From Epilithonimonas bovis DSM 19482 (GTDB taxonomy: Bacteria > Bacteroidota > Bacteroidia > Flavobacteriales > Weeksellaceae), in assembly GCF_900108115.1 (NCBI RefSeq), contig NZ_FTPU01000002.1, positions 1 to 64,000 on the forward strand: a DNA stretch of 64,000 nucleotides, read 5' to 3'. Positions within the stretch are counted from its first letter, which is position 1; each line of letters starts with the position of its first letter. Shown here piece after piece: positions 34,914 through 43,801 of the stretch. The translations under genes and the position numbers were made by a program. Under the pieces are notes generated by a model. The model did not search any database. It saw nothing but the letters and a program-made list of their open reading frames with translations, and was not told the DNA's origin.

Positions 34914-36245
34914 ATGAACAAGTCAAATTGGTTAACGGACTACGATCCGTCAAATGAAGAATTTTGGAAACGCAGTGGGAAAAAGATAGCTTGGAAAACT
35001 TTGGCCATCACCACAGCTGCACTTATTTTCTCTTTCGCAACCTGGTTTCTTTACAGTGTTATCGTTATCAAACTTCCGCAAATCGGTTTTCAATTCACAG
35101 ATGACCAGCTCTTCTGGATGGCCGCTATGCCCGGACTGGCGGGTGGTATTCTAAGAATCGTCAATACATTTCTAATTCCCATATACGGAACAAGAAAAGT
35201 TATTTCCATCAGTTCACTGATCAAAATAATTCCTCTTTTAATGTTAGGATTTGCTGTGATGAATCCCCAAACATCATTCACTTATTTTATGCTGATAGGA
35301 TTCTTATTAGGGATTGGAGGTGGAGATTTTTCATCCTTCATGCCGTCTACTTCATTATTTTTCCCTAAAAAGGAGGTAGGAACAGCACTCGGAATCCAGG
35401 CAGGTGTCGGTAATTTTGGGGTAAGTCTGGTACAGCTACTCTCTCCTTTGATTATGAGTCTTACACTGTTCTCATTTTTAGGCGGCGGTGAAATCATCGT
35501 GGAAACCGGAAAAACGATCTACCTGGAAAATACTGCATTTATCTATGTGATTCCTTTATTGATCGTTGGAATTTGGGCTTGGTTTTCATTAAAAAGTATT
35601 CCCGTAAAAGCTTCTTTCAAAGAGCAGCTGGATATTTTCAAAGACCGTCACACCTTGTATTGTACGATGACCTACATAATGACCTTCGGAATTTTTGCAG
35701 GATTTTCTGCGGCCTTCCCCCTGATGATAAAAAATCTCTATACACCCTTAGATAAGAACATTGACCCTTTACATTTTGCATTTTACGGTCCCCTAATCGG
35801 TTCTGCATCCAGAGTGATTTTCGGGAAAGTGGCAGACAAGATAGGTGGTGCATATTTGACTCACTTCACGGGAATATCATTGATAATTTTAATTTCCACA
35901 TTGATTCTTGGCGGTTATCTGACCCCAACTTCACCGGATCAATTTCAGGGATTTCTTCTCATAGTATTAGCCATATTTTTCTTCACAGGAATAGGTAATG
36001 CAGCGACTTTCAAACAGTTTCCAGTTATTTTTTCAGAATCACCGAGAAAAGCAGCAGGTGTTATCGGCTGGACAGCAGCAGTGGCTGCATTTGGTCCTTT
36101 CGTATTTAATATTTTGATCACACAATCCAGAGCATTGACTGGAGATTCAAGATTATTCTTTTGGTTTTTGGTGGTAGGATGTGTTTGTGCAACCGCCGTC
36201 AACTGGCATTTCTATACAAAAAAAGGATGTGAAAGACCTTGCTAG
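34914..36245 (+). CDS. narK: NarK-type nitrate/nitrite transporter (second copy)
   Basis: The 443-residue MFS protein has 12 helices and the NarK motif GIQAGVGNFGVSLVQLL plus GNAATFKQFPVIF in the second half. It follows the first narK by 29 bases. It differs strongly from it and has no inserted domain. In many denitrifiers two NarK types (NarK1/NarK2) occur as a pair or a fusion. Here they remain separate. One copy may be a nitrate/proton symporter and the other a nitrate/nitrite exchanger; which is which is not visible. Confidence 0.88.
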   Translation: MNKSNWLTDYDPSNEEFWKRSGKKIAWKTLAITTAALIFSFATWFLYSVIVIKLPQIGFQFTDDQLFWMAAMPGLAGGILRIVNTFLIPIYGTRKVISISSLIKIIPLLMLGFAVMNPQTSFTYFMLIGFLLGIGGGDFSSFMPSTSLFFPKKEVGTALGIQAGVGNFGVSLVQLLSPLIMSLTLFSFLGGGEIIVETGKTIYLENTAFIYVIPLLIVGIWAWFSLKSIPVKASFKEQLDIFKDRHTLYCTMTYIMTFGIFAGFSAAFPLMIKNLYTPLDKNIDPLHFAFYGPLIGSASRVIFGKVADKIGGAYLTHFTGISLIILISTLILGGYLTPTSPDQFQGFLLIVLAIFFFTGIGNAATFKQFPVIFSESPRKAAGVIGWTAAVAAFGPFVFNILITQSRALTGDSRLFFWFLVVGCVCATAVNWHFYTKKGCERPC

Positions 36246-36284
36246 TATTTCCTTTAAGCTCGGTTATTAATTTAAAAAATTGTA

Positions 36285-36749
36285 ATGCAAAAGAAAATAA
36301 CTTCAGTTTTACTGTTGATATCTATCGCTCTGAATGTGGGATTGATTTATCAATTTTTTTACAAGGGTGAAAAGGTAGTTCCTGCAAAAGATGGAAGATC
36401 TGAAATCAAAATGACCAAAGAAAACCGGGAGTTTGTTATGGCAGAAATGAGAGGTTTTCTGGAAAGCGTCCAAAAGATCAACGAAGGAATTGCTAAAAAT
36501 GATCCTGAAATCATTGCAAAAGTCGGACAACAATCCGGAACCTGCAAAGTGGATGCCGTGCCACAAGGTCTTGTAAAATCTTTACCGTTTGAATTTAAAC
36601 AAATGGGCTTTCAAACTCACGAACTTTTTGATGTGATGGCAAAAATGGCAAAAAAGAAATACGACCGCCAACTAACTCAGGAAAAGCTCAATCAATTGCT
36701 CAACAACTGTGTTGCGTGTCATAAAACCTATAAAATAACCACCAAATAA
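36285..36749 (+). CDS. monoheme c-type cytochrome (cytochrome c'-like)
   Basis: The 154-residue protein has a signal anchor (about 1-20) and a helical bundle with a single heme motif CVACHKTYK at the very C-terminus, the position typical of cytochrome c' and class II cytochromes. A lone Cys and a helix bundle with KMAKKKYDRQL support this. It lies in the narK operon, 40 bases after narK2. It could shuttle electrons or bind NO. Confidence 0.8.
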   Translation: MQKKITSVLLLISIALNVGLIYQFFYKGEKVVPAKDGRSEIKMTKENREFVMAEMRGFLESVQKINEGIAKNDPEIIAKVGQQSGTCKVDAVPQGLVKSLPFEFKQMGFQTHELFDVMAKMAKKKYDRQLTQEKLNQLLNNCVACHKTYKITTK

Positions 36750-36756
36750 TAAGAAG

Positions 36757-38043
36757 ATGTATAAAACTAAAATCGCCATCAGCTTTCTGGTCTTTGCTTT
36801 TGGAATCACAAATGCACAAGTCGACAGCCTGAAAATGAATATTGACCTCAGAACAAGAGCCGAACTGGATAACGGAGCAAGAACGCTAATCCCAAAAGGA
36901 AAATCAGCAGAAACGACGGTTGTATCAAGAGCTCGTTTCGGAATTGATTATTACTATAAAAATCTGGAAGTTTACATTTCTGCACAAGACGTAAGAACTT
37001 GGGGTGAAACCTCTTCTACTGCAAGTAAAAATCAGAATTTCATTCTGAATGAGGCTTGGGCCAATTATCAATTTTCAGAACGATTTGCCTTAAAATTGGG
37101 ACGGCAAATTCTTTCTTACGACAACGAACGATTAATTGGGGCATTGGATTGGGCAATGCAGGGACGAAGTTTTGATGCTTTAAAAGGTATTTTCAAATTA
37201 ACTCCGAGTTCAAAATTAGAAACCGTTATTACTTACAATAATGACGACAATGACGCGAATGACCTTCCCGACAAAGAAGTTTATAATATTACAGAAGCCG
37301 GAGAAATCACAAAATCTCTACAAATCATCCATTACCAATACACAGGAAAAAACAAGTTACAGTTCTCCGCAATCGCTTTGAACCAGGTTTTACAAAACCC
37401 GTCTGGTACACATTACGATATGTTGACCGTAGGAATTAACTCAAAAAAATATTTTGAAAATTTCGGTTTTTTTGGTTCTGCTTATTATCAAACCGGAAAA
37501 AATACAGCCGCTCAAAGTAAATCTGCTTATCAATTTTCTGTAAATTCAGACTTCATCATCATACCGAAATTTAATGTGGTTTTGGGAACAGAATGGCTTT
37601 CCGGAAGAAGTTTTGATACGGAAGCCGGCAAGAATAAATCTTTCAGTCCTCTGTACGGAACTAATCATCTTTATAATGGTTTTATGGATTATTTTTATTT
37701 CGGGACAAATTATTTCAACAGTTTTGGCTTGAACGATTATTATCTGAAATCTACTTATAAATTTAACTCAAATTCTAATCTTCAAGCCAATTTTCACGCA
37801 TTTACATCCAATGGAAAATTGGGCTTAAATAATTTGGGAGAAAAATATTCCAATTATGTAGGAACCGAATTAGATTTGGTTTTCACGCAAAAAGTTGGGA
37901 AAGTCATCACAGCTAATCTAGGACATTCGTTTATGTTTTCAGGAGAAAGTATGAAGTTTCTTAAAAATGTTCCGGAACCAAAAAACTTACAAACCTGGAC
38001 TTGGATCGGTTTGAAGATTGCACCGAATTTCAGGCTGAAATAA
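36757..38043 (+). CDS. outer-membrane porin, alginate-export family
   Basis: The 428-residue protein has a signal peptide (ending TNAQ) and a beta-barrel with repeated alternating strands: LRTRAELDNG, YYYKNLEVYISAQDVRTWGE and FALKLGRQILSYDNERLIG. The last residues (APNFRLK, aromatic-rich) fit an outer-membrane insertion signal. The alginate_exp domain is often found in nitrate/nitrite gene clusters as an anion pore. It ends the narK operon before a terminator. Confidence 0.82.
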   Translation: MYKTKIAISFLVFAFGITNAQVDSLKMNIDLRTRAELDNGARTLIPKGKSAETTVVSRARFGIDYYYKNLEVYISAQDVRTWGETSSTASKNQNFILNEAWANYQFSERFALKLGRQILSYDNERLIGALDWAMQGRSFDALKGIFKLTPSSKLETVITYNNDDNDANDLPDKEVYNITEAGEITKSLQIIHYQYTGKNKLQFSAIALNQVLQNPSGTHYDMLTVGINSKKYFENFGFFGSAYYQTGKNTAAQSKSAYQFSVNSDFIIIPKFNVVLGTEWLSGRSFDTEAGKNKSFSPLYGTNHLYNGFMDYFYFGTNYFNSFGLNDYYLKSTYKFNSNSNLQANFHAFTSNGKLGLNNLGEKYSNYVGTELDLVFTQKVGKVITANLGHSFMFSGESMKFLKNVPEPKNLQTWTWIGLKIAPNFRLK

Positions 38044-38068
38044 CCTTTATTACATTCCTTTTTTTCAA

Positions 38069-38105
38069 CAAAAAAATCGACCAAAAGTTTTGGTTGATTT
38101 TTTTG
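38069..38105 (+). terminator. terminator of the narK operon
   Basis: AAAAAATC-ACCAAAA pairs with TTTTGGT-GATTTTTT with one mismatch pair, followed by T residues. Confidence 0.75.
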
Positions 38106-38341
38106 TTATCTAGTATATCGATTTAAGATCCATATATAAATTTATCATCACATTCTTAACATCGAAATTATATGCGGAATTAAAATAATGTTAAACATGC
38201 TGAAGATTCGTTCAATTGGTTTAAAACTTTACTCATATCTAACAAAAAGGAAAATCATAGATAACGATTTTGTATTTTTACATTCTATTCTGTTCAGAGT
38301 AATAAATCTGAGGGTCTAGATTAAATTATTAATTAAAATCA

Positions 38342-38779
38342 ATGTTGATATTTTCCAATACTTGTCAATACGCAATTAAAGCCTGTATAGTCCTTGCAAC
38401 CGAGAGGAAAAAGATAGGAATTATTGATATTTCAGAACAAATAGGAACGCCCACTTATTTTACTTCAAAAATTTTGCAGCAGCTGACCAAAAAACAATTG
38501 ATTTCTTCAGGAAAAGGAAAAGGGGGCGGTTTTTTTCTGACTGATGAACAATTTGAAAACCTGACAATCAAAGATATTTATGAAAATTTCGAGGGAAAAG
38601 AAGTTTTTACTTCCTGCCTCTTAGGACTTAAACAGTGTAATGGAGTTAACCCTTGCCCTATCCACCATCTTGCGGTTGCAGTAAAAGAAAAGGTACTGAT
38701 TATGTTCGAGTACAAAATCAAAGATTTAAAAGATCTTGGAAGCGTGATGCAGATGATGGGTGTGCCAAGTGATTTATGA
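38342..38779 (+). CDS. Rrf2-family regulator, NsrR-like (first copy)
   Basis: The 145-residue protein has an N-terminal winged helix (YAIKACIVLATERK, TPTYFTSKILQQLTKKQLIS) and a dimerisation helix. Three Cys lie in TSCLLGLKQCNGVNPCPIHH, the spacing of the Fe-S ligands in NsrR/IscR-type Rrf2 proteins. This suggests an NO- or redox-sensing [Fe-S] regulator. It lies between the nitrate transporter operon and a convergently read gene. A second Rrf2 with the same Cys pattern is at 51966. Confidence 0.85.
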   Translation: MLIFSNTCQYAIKACIVLATERKKIGIIDISEQIGTPTYFTSKILQQLTKKQLISSGKGKGGGFFLTDEQFENLTIKDIYENFEGKEVFTSCLLGLKQCNGVNPCPIHHLAVAVKEKVLIMFEYKIKDLKDLGSVMQMMGVPSDL

Positions 38780-38788
38780 ATTCAGTTA

Positions 38789-40591
38789 TTATAATTGAGG
38801 AATTTTGATTTGATTCAATTTCAGTTTGAAAGATTTTAAGTCAGAAAAAATAGAATCTAATTTTGGTTTGAAATAATTGGTTTCGGCAAAAAGTTCTTCG
38901 TAATAAGCAATTCCTTTCAGCAAATTTCCTTTGAAAATCTCCCACTTTTTCACCTGAGATTTGGTGATTTCTTCAGAGAATTCCAGAATTTCATTCTTAA
39001 AATAATCGACATACAGTTTCAATTCATTGATGAATAAATGAGGACGGCGATCATCTGATAAAACATTCTCATAACCATAAATATGACGAACCATTTTCGA
39101 AAGTGAAACCTCTTTATCAAAAAAACTAAGATTCGGTCCCGGACAAATAACAACACCTTGCTTCTCCCCTTTTACCGGGATATCTAACTCCAAATATGCA
39201 GAATTTGCAAGTCCAACACAAAGACAAGATTTTTCTGTAATGTTTTGCTTCTGTTTCTCGTATTGTTTATCAGTCAATTTTAACCTGTTAGTTTTCAATT
39301 CACTCAGTTTTATATCCTGATATTTTTTGGAAGCCGTACAAGTTCCTTTAGGTGTAAATTCTTTGCTGAGCGCCAAAAATTTCTTTGGACAAGAACTCCC
39401 AAATTTTTGATTTGAAATATTCATATCCTTGATTTCATCATTGCTCGTGCCTCTGATTGTGTTAAACGGAACTCCCAATGGCGACATATTGCTCAGGTAA
39501 TAATCTTCTTCTTTTGCATTTATCAAAAGGTTCCTGGTCTCCTGATCCACAGAAGTTGCCTCTGGAACCAGCAAAAATGGCGAACCCCAACCCACACTGT
39601 CCGCATTATATGTGGTCAAAAGAAACTCGTGTTCTTCAGAAGTTCCAACACCACCTTGCACAGAAATTCTGGTTTCCAAAGGTTCGGAAGTTGTCATTTT
39701 CCCTTTCTGCTCCAAGGCTGATTTCCAGAGAGCAAAAGCCGAAGCTTGAAGCTCGTTTTTCTTTTGTTTGAATTCTTCCATAATTGGCCCCATAAGAAGT
39801 CCGTCGGTTGCGAAGGCGTGTCCACCGCAGTTTAGTCCAGATTCAATTCTGTATTCTGAAACCCAAAGTCCTTTTTTCGCAAGAAAATTCCCCTGAATCA
39901 TCGCAGAGCGAAAATCGCTGACTTTAAGAATGATTTTCTTTTTCAATTCGCCATTTTCATTAGGAAAAAAATCTTCAAACTCTTCCAGATAACTATACAA
40001 TCTTGGATTCATTCCGGCAGAAAAAATGACGGATGACGACAATTTGCTATTGGCAAAACCTCGCAAAGAAGCGTGTGCATCATTATAAATAGTCGGAAGC
40101 TGAACATTTTTCACAAAATTATCCTTGTCTACTTTCGTCATAATATTCACATCTATTTCACCTGGATTAAAATGATTATCAACGAAATTTTTGATGCTTT
40201 CCGCCAGATTATCTTTTTTATTGAGGATATTTTGCAAACCATCTCTCAAGCCGGAAGTGCTTGGCAACATTCCTATAAACTGTTTGAGAGTTTCTGTATT
40301 TTTCGAAATTTCTTCTTTGAAATCCTTAAACTTTTTGGTCACAATATCGTCCATCATATCCAGATAAGCCGTGATTCTCTCCGCTCTGTGGTCTTCGGAT
40401 TTAATTGAAATTTCTTTAAAATCGAAATTGAATTTTTTACTGTAAAAATCTCGCATTCTCTCAACAATTTCGTCATCTATAATTGAAACAACAGATGAAA
40501 TCCCAAATTGAGCAACACGGATTGGACTATCGATTGTGTAAGCGAGTCCCATCACAGGAATATGAAAGTTGTGTACAGGTTTTTTGTTCAT
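38789..40591 (-). CDS. nitronate-monooxygenase-like TIM-barrel protein with Cys cluster
   Basis: A 600-residue protein. The middle (about 180-370) has the FMN-barrel signature of 2-nitropropane dioxygenase/nitronate monooxygenase: GLNCGGHAFATDG, ISVQGGVGTSEEHEFLL and WGSPFLLVPEATSV. The N-terminal part is helical. The C-terminal third has five Cys (GSSCPKK, KGTCTASKK, KSCLCVGL, VVICPGP) that could bind an Fe-S cluster or metal. The gene sits among denitrification genes, so action on nitro- or nitronate-type compounds is a guess. It is much longer than typical 350-residue family members. Confidence 0.65.
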   Translation of the reverse strand: MNKKPVHNFHIPVMGLAYTIDSPIRVAQFGISSVVSIIDDEIVERMRDFYSKKFNFDFKEISIKSEDHRAERITAYLDMMDDIVTKKFKDFKEEISKNTETLKQFIGMLPSTSGLRDGLQNILNKKDNLAESIKNFVDNHFNPGEIDVNIMTKVDKDNFVKNVQLPTIYNDAHASLRGFANSKLSSSVIFSAGMNPRLYSYLEEFEDFFPNENGELKKKIILKVSDFRSAMIQGNFLAKKGLWVSEYRIESGLNCGGHAFATDGLLMGPIMEEFKQKKNELQASAFALWKSALEQKGKMTTSEPLETRISVQGGVGTSEEHEFLLTTYNADSVGWGSPFLLVPEATSVDQETRNLLINAKEEDYYLSNMSPLGVPFNTIRGTSNDEIKDMNISNQKFGSSCPKKFLALSKEFTPKGTCTASKKYQDIKLSELKTNRLKLTDKQYEKQKQNITEKSCLCVGLANSAYLELDIPVKGEKQGVVICPGPNLSFFDKEVSLSKMVRHIYGYENVLSDDRRPHLFINELKLYVDYFKNEILEFSEEITKSQVKKWEIFKGNLLKGIAYYEELFAETNYFKPKLDSIFSDLKSFKLKLNQIKIPQL

Positions 40592-40673
40592 TATTTATAA
40601 ATTGAATTGATTGTTACAGTTCCGAGATTTCATAGTAGTTACAAGAGAAAATAACCGTGCTGAAAGTCCTAAC

Positions 40674-40681
40674 AAATTTAA
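40674..40681 (-). promoter_or_regulatory. -7 box (TAAATTTG) for the 600-aa gene
   Basis: A minus-strand TAnnTTTG match 83 bases before the start codon, with a dyad upstream. Confidence 0.45.
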
Positions 40682-40693
40682 GATTTTCAGAGG

Positions 40694-40716
40694 TTGTTAT
40701 GTCAAGAATAACAACA
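40694..40716 (-). promoter_or_regulatory. dyad upstream of the 600-aa gene
   Basis: GTTGTTAT (40694-40701) is mirrored by ATAACAAC (40709-40716) with a 7-base spacer. It lies 12 bases upstream of the minus-strand -7 box, a typical operator position. The sequence differs from the NsrR-type palindrome, so another regulator is implied. Confidence 0.5.
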
Positions 40717-40850
40717 TTTTTTAAGCACGAAAAAAAGATTTATATCATACTAATTTCACCATCAAAACCATCGACAATTCAATAAAAATAATATGAGAAA
40801 ATTGACGATAACATCAATGAGAATCAAAAGATTATGAAATTACCAAAAAG

Positions 40851-42056
40851 TTAGTCTACTTTTAAAGATTTGATAAAAGAACCGATTGAAATCATAATGA
40901 TAACTGAGGCAAATAGCAACCAATATTTTGCACTCAAAAACGGAATATAAAAGATGGAAAAAATAGCTGCCAATGACAAGATGATTTCATTTAAAACAAT
41001 ACCGAAAACCATTGATAAAATACTGAATTTCAATATTTTATTTAATTCAAAATAATTCAAATCAACTATTTTCCAAATCAAAAAAAGGCTAATTCCCAAT
41101 AGTAAAACCAAATGCAAATACGCAATGACAATATTGATGCTGTTGAATGCATAAATGCCTAAAGACGGGATAGCAGAAGCAATTTGCAAGATAAACTTCA
41201 TTAAAAAAGAACATCCGACAACTGCCAATAATAATTTTTGAATGAAATGATTTTCTGAGAATTTCGATCGATTTTTCCAAACAAAACTCCAAAGTTTCCA
41301 CGCTCCTAAAAGTTGAATGAGTGAAACTATGGTAAAAAATCCATACAACAAATCAGGAATTTCTGTCCATAAAATTGAAAGTCCGTAACCGAAAAAACAA
41401 CCGATGAATAAAAGGAAAAATATAGTTTTATTCAATTTTTCTGAGATTTGAATGCCGTACTTTTTTAATGAAATCAAAAGCAAACCGACACACGAAAACA
41501 GAAAAAATCCGTTGTACTGATAATGCAGATAAAAATAAGTTGAGGCTCTAAAAAGCACTTCAAATTCATCTTTTCGGGAAGAAAAATAAGCCAACCCAAA
41601 AATTCCAATCGCAGAAATTGTGGTAAAAAAAGCACCTGATTTTAACCAGATTATTTCAGGATTTCTATTTGATTTTGTATCAATTAATAAAAAAATAAAA
41701 TACGCAAACCCTGTGAACAAAGCAATTGACGAAAATACAATCGACAACCAAAAGTAACCGCCGTACAAAAATGTAAACAACATTCCGTACGAACCGATTT
41801 GGTTAGCAATCATTAAATATTGGTATTTTTTGAAGTTTATTTTTTCGGAAATTTCACTCAAATATTTCGTAACAAAAAGATAAATACTTGCTGAAACCCA
41901 GCCATAAAAAGCAAAATGCGAGTGCGCTTCCTGCGTAAATTTGTGCGTTAATCCTGGTAAAGAAAAAGCCATATTGTACCTCATCATCACGCCGACAACC
42001 GACACAACAAAGAAATTGAAAACGCAAAGTTTTAACCAAATACTAAAATTCTTCAT
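40851..42056 (-). CDS. polytopic membrane protein, heme-copper-oxidase/NnrS-like
   Basis: The 401-residue protein has about 11-12 membrane helices. Conserved-looking His residues lie in HKFTQEAHSHFAFYGWV, in FYLHYQYNGFFLF and in IVIAYLHLVLLLG. Such His in helices are typical of heme b ligands in the oxidase subunit I superfamily. It starts just 3 bases after the small HmuY-like gene. This suggests a role in heme/NO handling, but I cannot name the family with confidence. Confidence 0.55.
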   Translation of the reverse strand: MKNFSIWLKLCVFNFFVVSVVGVMMRYNMAFSLPGLTHKFTQEAHSHFAFYGWVSASIYLFVTKYLSEISEKINFKKYQYLMIANQIGSYGMLFTFLYGGYFWLSIVFSSIALFTGFAYFIFLLIDTKSNRNPEIIWLKSGAFFTTISAIGIFGLAYFSSRKDEFEVLFRASTYFYLHYQYNGFFLFSCVGLLLISLKKYGIQISEKLNKTIFFLLFIGCFFGYGLSILWTEIPDLLYGFFTIVSLIQLLGAWKLWSFVWKNRSKFSENHFIQKLLLAVVGCSFLMKFILQIASAIPSLGIYAFNSINIVIAYLHLVLLLGISLFLIWKIVDLNYFELNKILKFSILSMVFGIVLNEIILSLAAIFSIFYIPFLSAKYWLLFASVIIMISIGSFIKSLKVD

Positions 42057-42059
42057 TAA

Positions 42060-42326
42060 TTACTCAGGGATATAAATAATTTCTCCATTTTCCAATTCGT
42101 AAGCGATAATGTCCCAATTTTTGTCAGCTTGAACATCGGTAACGGTTACAATTTCATTTTTTGAAAATGAAAAATAAACCCAATTGGTATAAGATCTGGC
42201 ATCTAAAACCTGATGCGTTTTGATTTCTCCTGCTGTTACAATGTCTTCTTCACTATCATCACTACTGTTACAAGAACTAAAAATGAATAAGCCCAATACA
42301 AGAGCTACAAGTGATTTTACTTTCAT
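42060..42326 (-). CDS. short HmuY-like lipoprotein
   Basis: The 88-residue protein has a lipobox (IFSSCNSSDDSEED, Cys about 19). Its mature part HQVLDARSYTNWVYFSFSK and KNWDIIAYELENGE resemble the start and end of HmuY, the heme-binding lipoprotein (normally about 200 residues). The middle third of HmuY seems to be missing, either a natural short version or an internal deletion. It is the first gene of a pair with the membrane protein. A CRP-type dyad and an NsrR-type box lie upstream. Confidence 0.5.
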   Translation of the reverse strand: MKVKSLVALVLGLFIFSSCNSSDDSEEDIVTAGEIKTHQVLDARSYTNWVYFSFSKNEIVTVTDVQADKNWDIIAYELENGEIIYIPE

Positions 42327-42384
42327 AAGTAAAAATTTTTTTTACAAAGAAATAGTTTTTATTTATACTGAATAAAAATAATGA

Positions 42385-42400
42385 CGTGATAGAAATCACA
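42385..42400 (-). promoter_or_regulatory. CRP/FNR-type dyad upstream of the HmuY-like gene
   Basis: CGTGA-N6-TCACA (plus strand) matches the general CRP/FNR-family half-site TGTGA-N6-TCACA with one change. It lies directly beside the NsrR-type box and upstream of the gene pair on the minus strand. Confidence 0.55.
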
Positions 42401-42423
42401 AATAAGACATTTTTGTATTATTT
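42400..42423 (-). promoter_or_regulatory. NsrR-type inverted repeat upstream of the HmuY-like gene
   Basis: AAATAAGAC-N6-GTATTATTT. The arms match the narK palindrome with one mismatch and share the same spacer length. Confidence 0.65.
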
Positions 42424-42497
42424 TAATTTTTAACAATTAATTTTGTTAAAATCCTTGGATTTTTAATGGAATCTAAAGCTGAAAATTATGATTTTAA

Positions 42498-43121
42498 TTA
42501 AATGATATTCAAATTGTATGTTGAAAAACTTTCAAATTCCTCTTCACTATGACTGATGACAAAAAATGTGGAATTATTGTTTTTATTAAACTCCAATAAT
42601 TCATTTAACATCACTTTTCGCATTGCAATATCTACTGCAGAAAATGGTTCATCGAGCAAAACAATTTCAGCATTTTGGGCTAAAGTTCTTGCCAATGCAA
42701 CCCTTTGCTGTTGTCCGCCAGAAAGTTTAGAAGGCGATGTATTCTCGAAGGTTTTGAGGGCAAACTTTTCTAGTAATTCATCAACGATATTTTCGTCTTT
42801 TTCCGTTTGTGCGAAAGCGATATTTTGTTTCACAGTCATATTTGGGAACAAGGCGTAATTCTGAAACATCAATGAAATATTTCGTTTTTGAGGTGGTAGA
42901 AATATTTTATTGGCAGTATCCAGCAAGATTTTATCATTTAATTTAATGAAACCAAAATCCGGAACAACCAATCCCGAAAGTACTTTGAAAAAAGTGGTTT
43001 TTCCAATCCCGGAATCGCCGGAAACGTGCACAAAACTTCCTTCTGAAATCCGCTCATCAACCTCAAGAAATTTATTTCCTGACGAAGTAAAAATTTGATG
43101 TCTTATCTGAATTTCAATCAT
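42498..43121 (-). CDS. modC: molybdate ABC transporter ATPase
   Basis: The 207-residue ATPase has Walker A (GDSGIGKTT), Q-loop (MFQNYALFPNMT), signature LSGGQQQRVALAR and Walker B (EIVLLDEP). It lacks the C-terminal Mop/TOBE domain of typical 350-residue ModC. It overlaps modB by 4 bases, so the system is modABC. It powers molybdate uptake for the cofactor used by the nitrate reductase downstream. Confidence 0.9.
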   Translation of the reverse strand: MIEIQIRHQIFTSSGNKFLEVDERISEGSFVHVSGDSGIGKTTFFKVLSGLVVPDFGFIKLNDKILLDTANKIFLPPQKRNISLMFQNYALFPNMTVKQNIAFAQTEKDENIVDELLEKFALKTFENTSPSKLSGGQQQRVALARTLAQNAEIVLLDEPFSAVDIAMRKVMLNELLEFNKNNNSTFFVISHSEEEFESFSTYNLNII

Positions 43122-43801
43122 CGGAATGTGGTAAAATTAGTTTTTCGGTTAATGCTGTAAATCAACAATAAAATAAGAAACGAAAGGATGAAAAGCACGA
43201 ATGCATAACGGTTAGCAGCCTCAAAATTGAGCGCCTGAACCTGGTCGTAAATCGCAACTGAAGCGATCCTGGTTTCTTTGGGAATATTTCCGCCAACCAT
43301 AATCACGATGCCAAATTCGCCGATACAGTGGGCAAAAGTGAGCGCAATTCCAGTGATAACAGATTTTTTAATATTTGGAATAAGGACTTTGAATAAAGTA
43401 ACTATTTTCGATTTTCCCATTGTGTAGGAAGCTTGTCGCAAATCATCATTCAAAGCCGAAAACCCGTTCTGCAATGGCTGAATCATAAACGGAAGATTGG
43501 CAATGATACTTGCAATCACAATTCCCTGGAACGAAAAAGCGAGCCGAACATCACAATATTTTTGAAGAAAATCCCCGAAAGCATTTTCCGGACTGAAGGC
43601 TACCAAAAGATAATATCCCATCACTGTTGGTGGCAAAACCATCGGCATTGAAATTAAAGTTTCTGCAATGAATTTCAGTTTAAACCGAGAATAGGAAAGC
43701 CAATACGCAACCGGAATTCCAATGAGAATGAGAATTACCGTGGTAATTAGCGCTAATTTTCCAGTGAGGAGCAAGGTGTAAATGAAGTCTTGGTCGAGCA
43801 T
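43118..43801 (-). CDS. modB: molybdate ABC transporter permease
   Basis: The 227-residue protein has five or six membrane helices and the EAA-type motif ALNDDLRQASYTMGKSK followed by ALTFAHCIGEFGIVIMVGGNIP, typical of ModB. It starts 1 base after modA ends and overlaps modC. Confidence 0.92.
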   Translation of the reverse strand: MLDQDFIYTLLLTGKLALITTVILILIGIPVAYWLSYSRFKLKFIAETLISMPMVLPPTVMGYYLLVAFSPENAFGDFLQKYCDVRLAFSFQGIVIASIIANLPFMIQPLQNGFSALNDDLRQASYTMGKSKIVTLFKVLIPNIKKSVITGIALTFAHCIGEFGIVIMVGGNIPKETRIASVAIYDQVQALNFEAANRYAFVLFILSFLILLLIYSINRKTNFTTFR

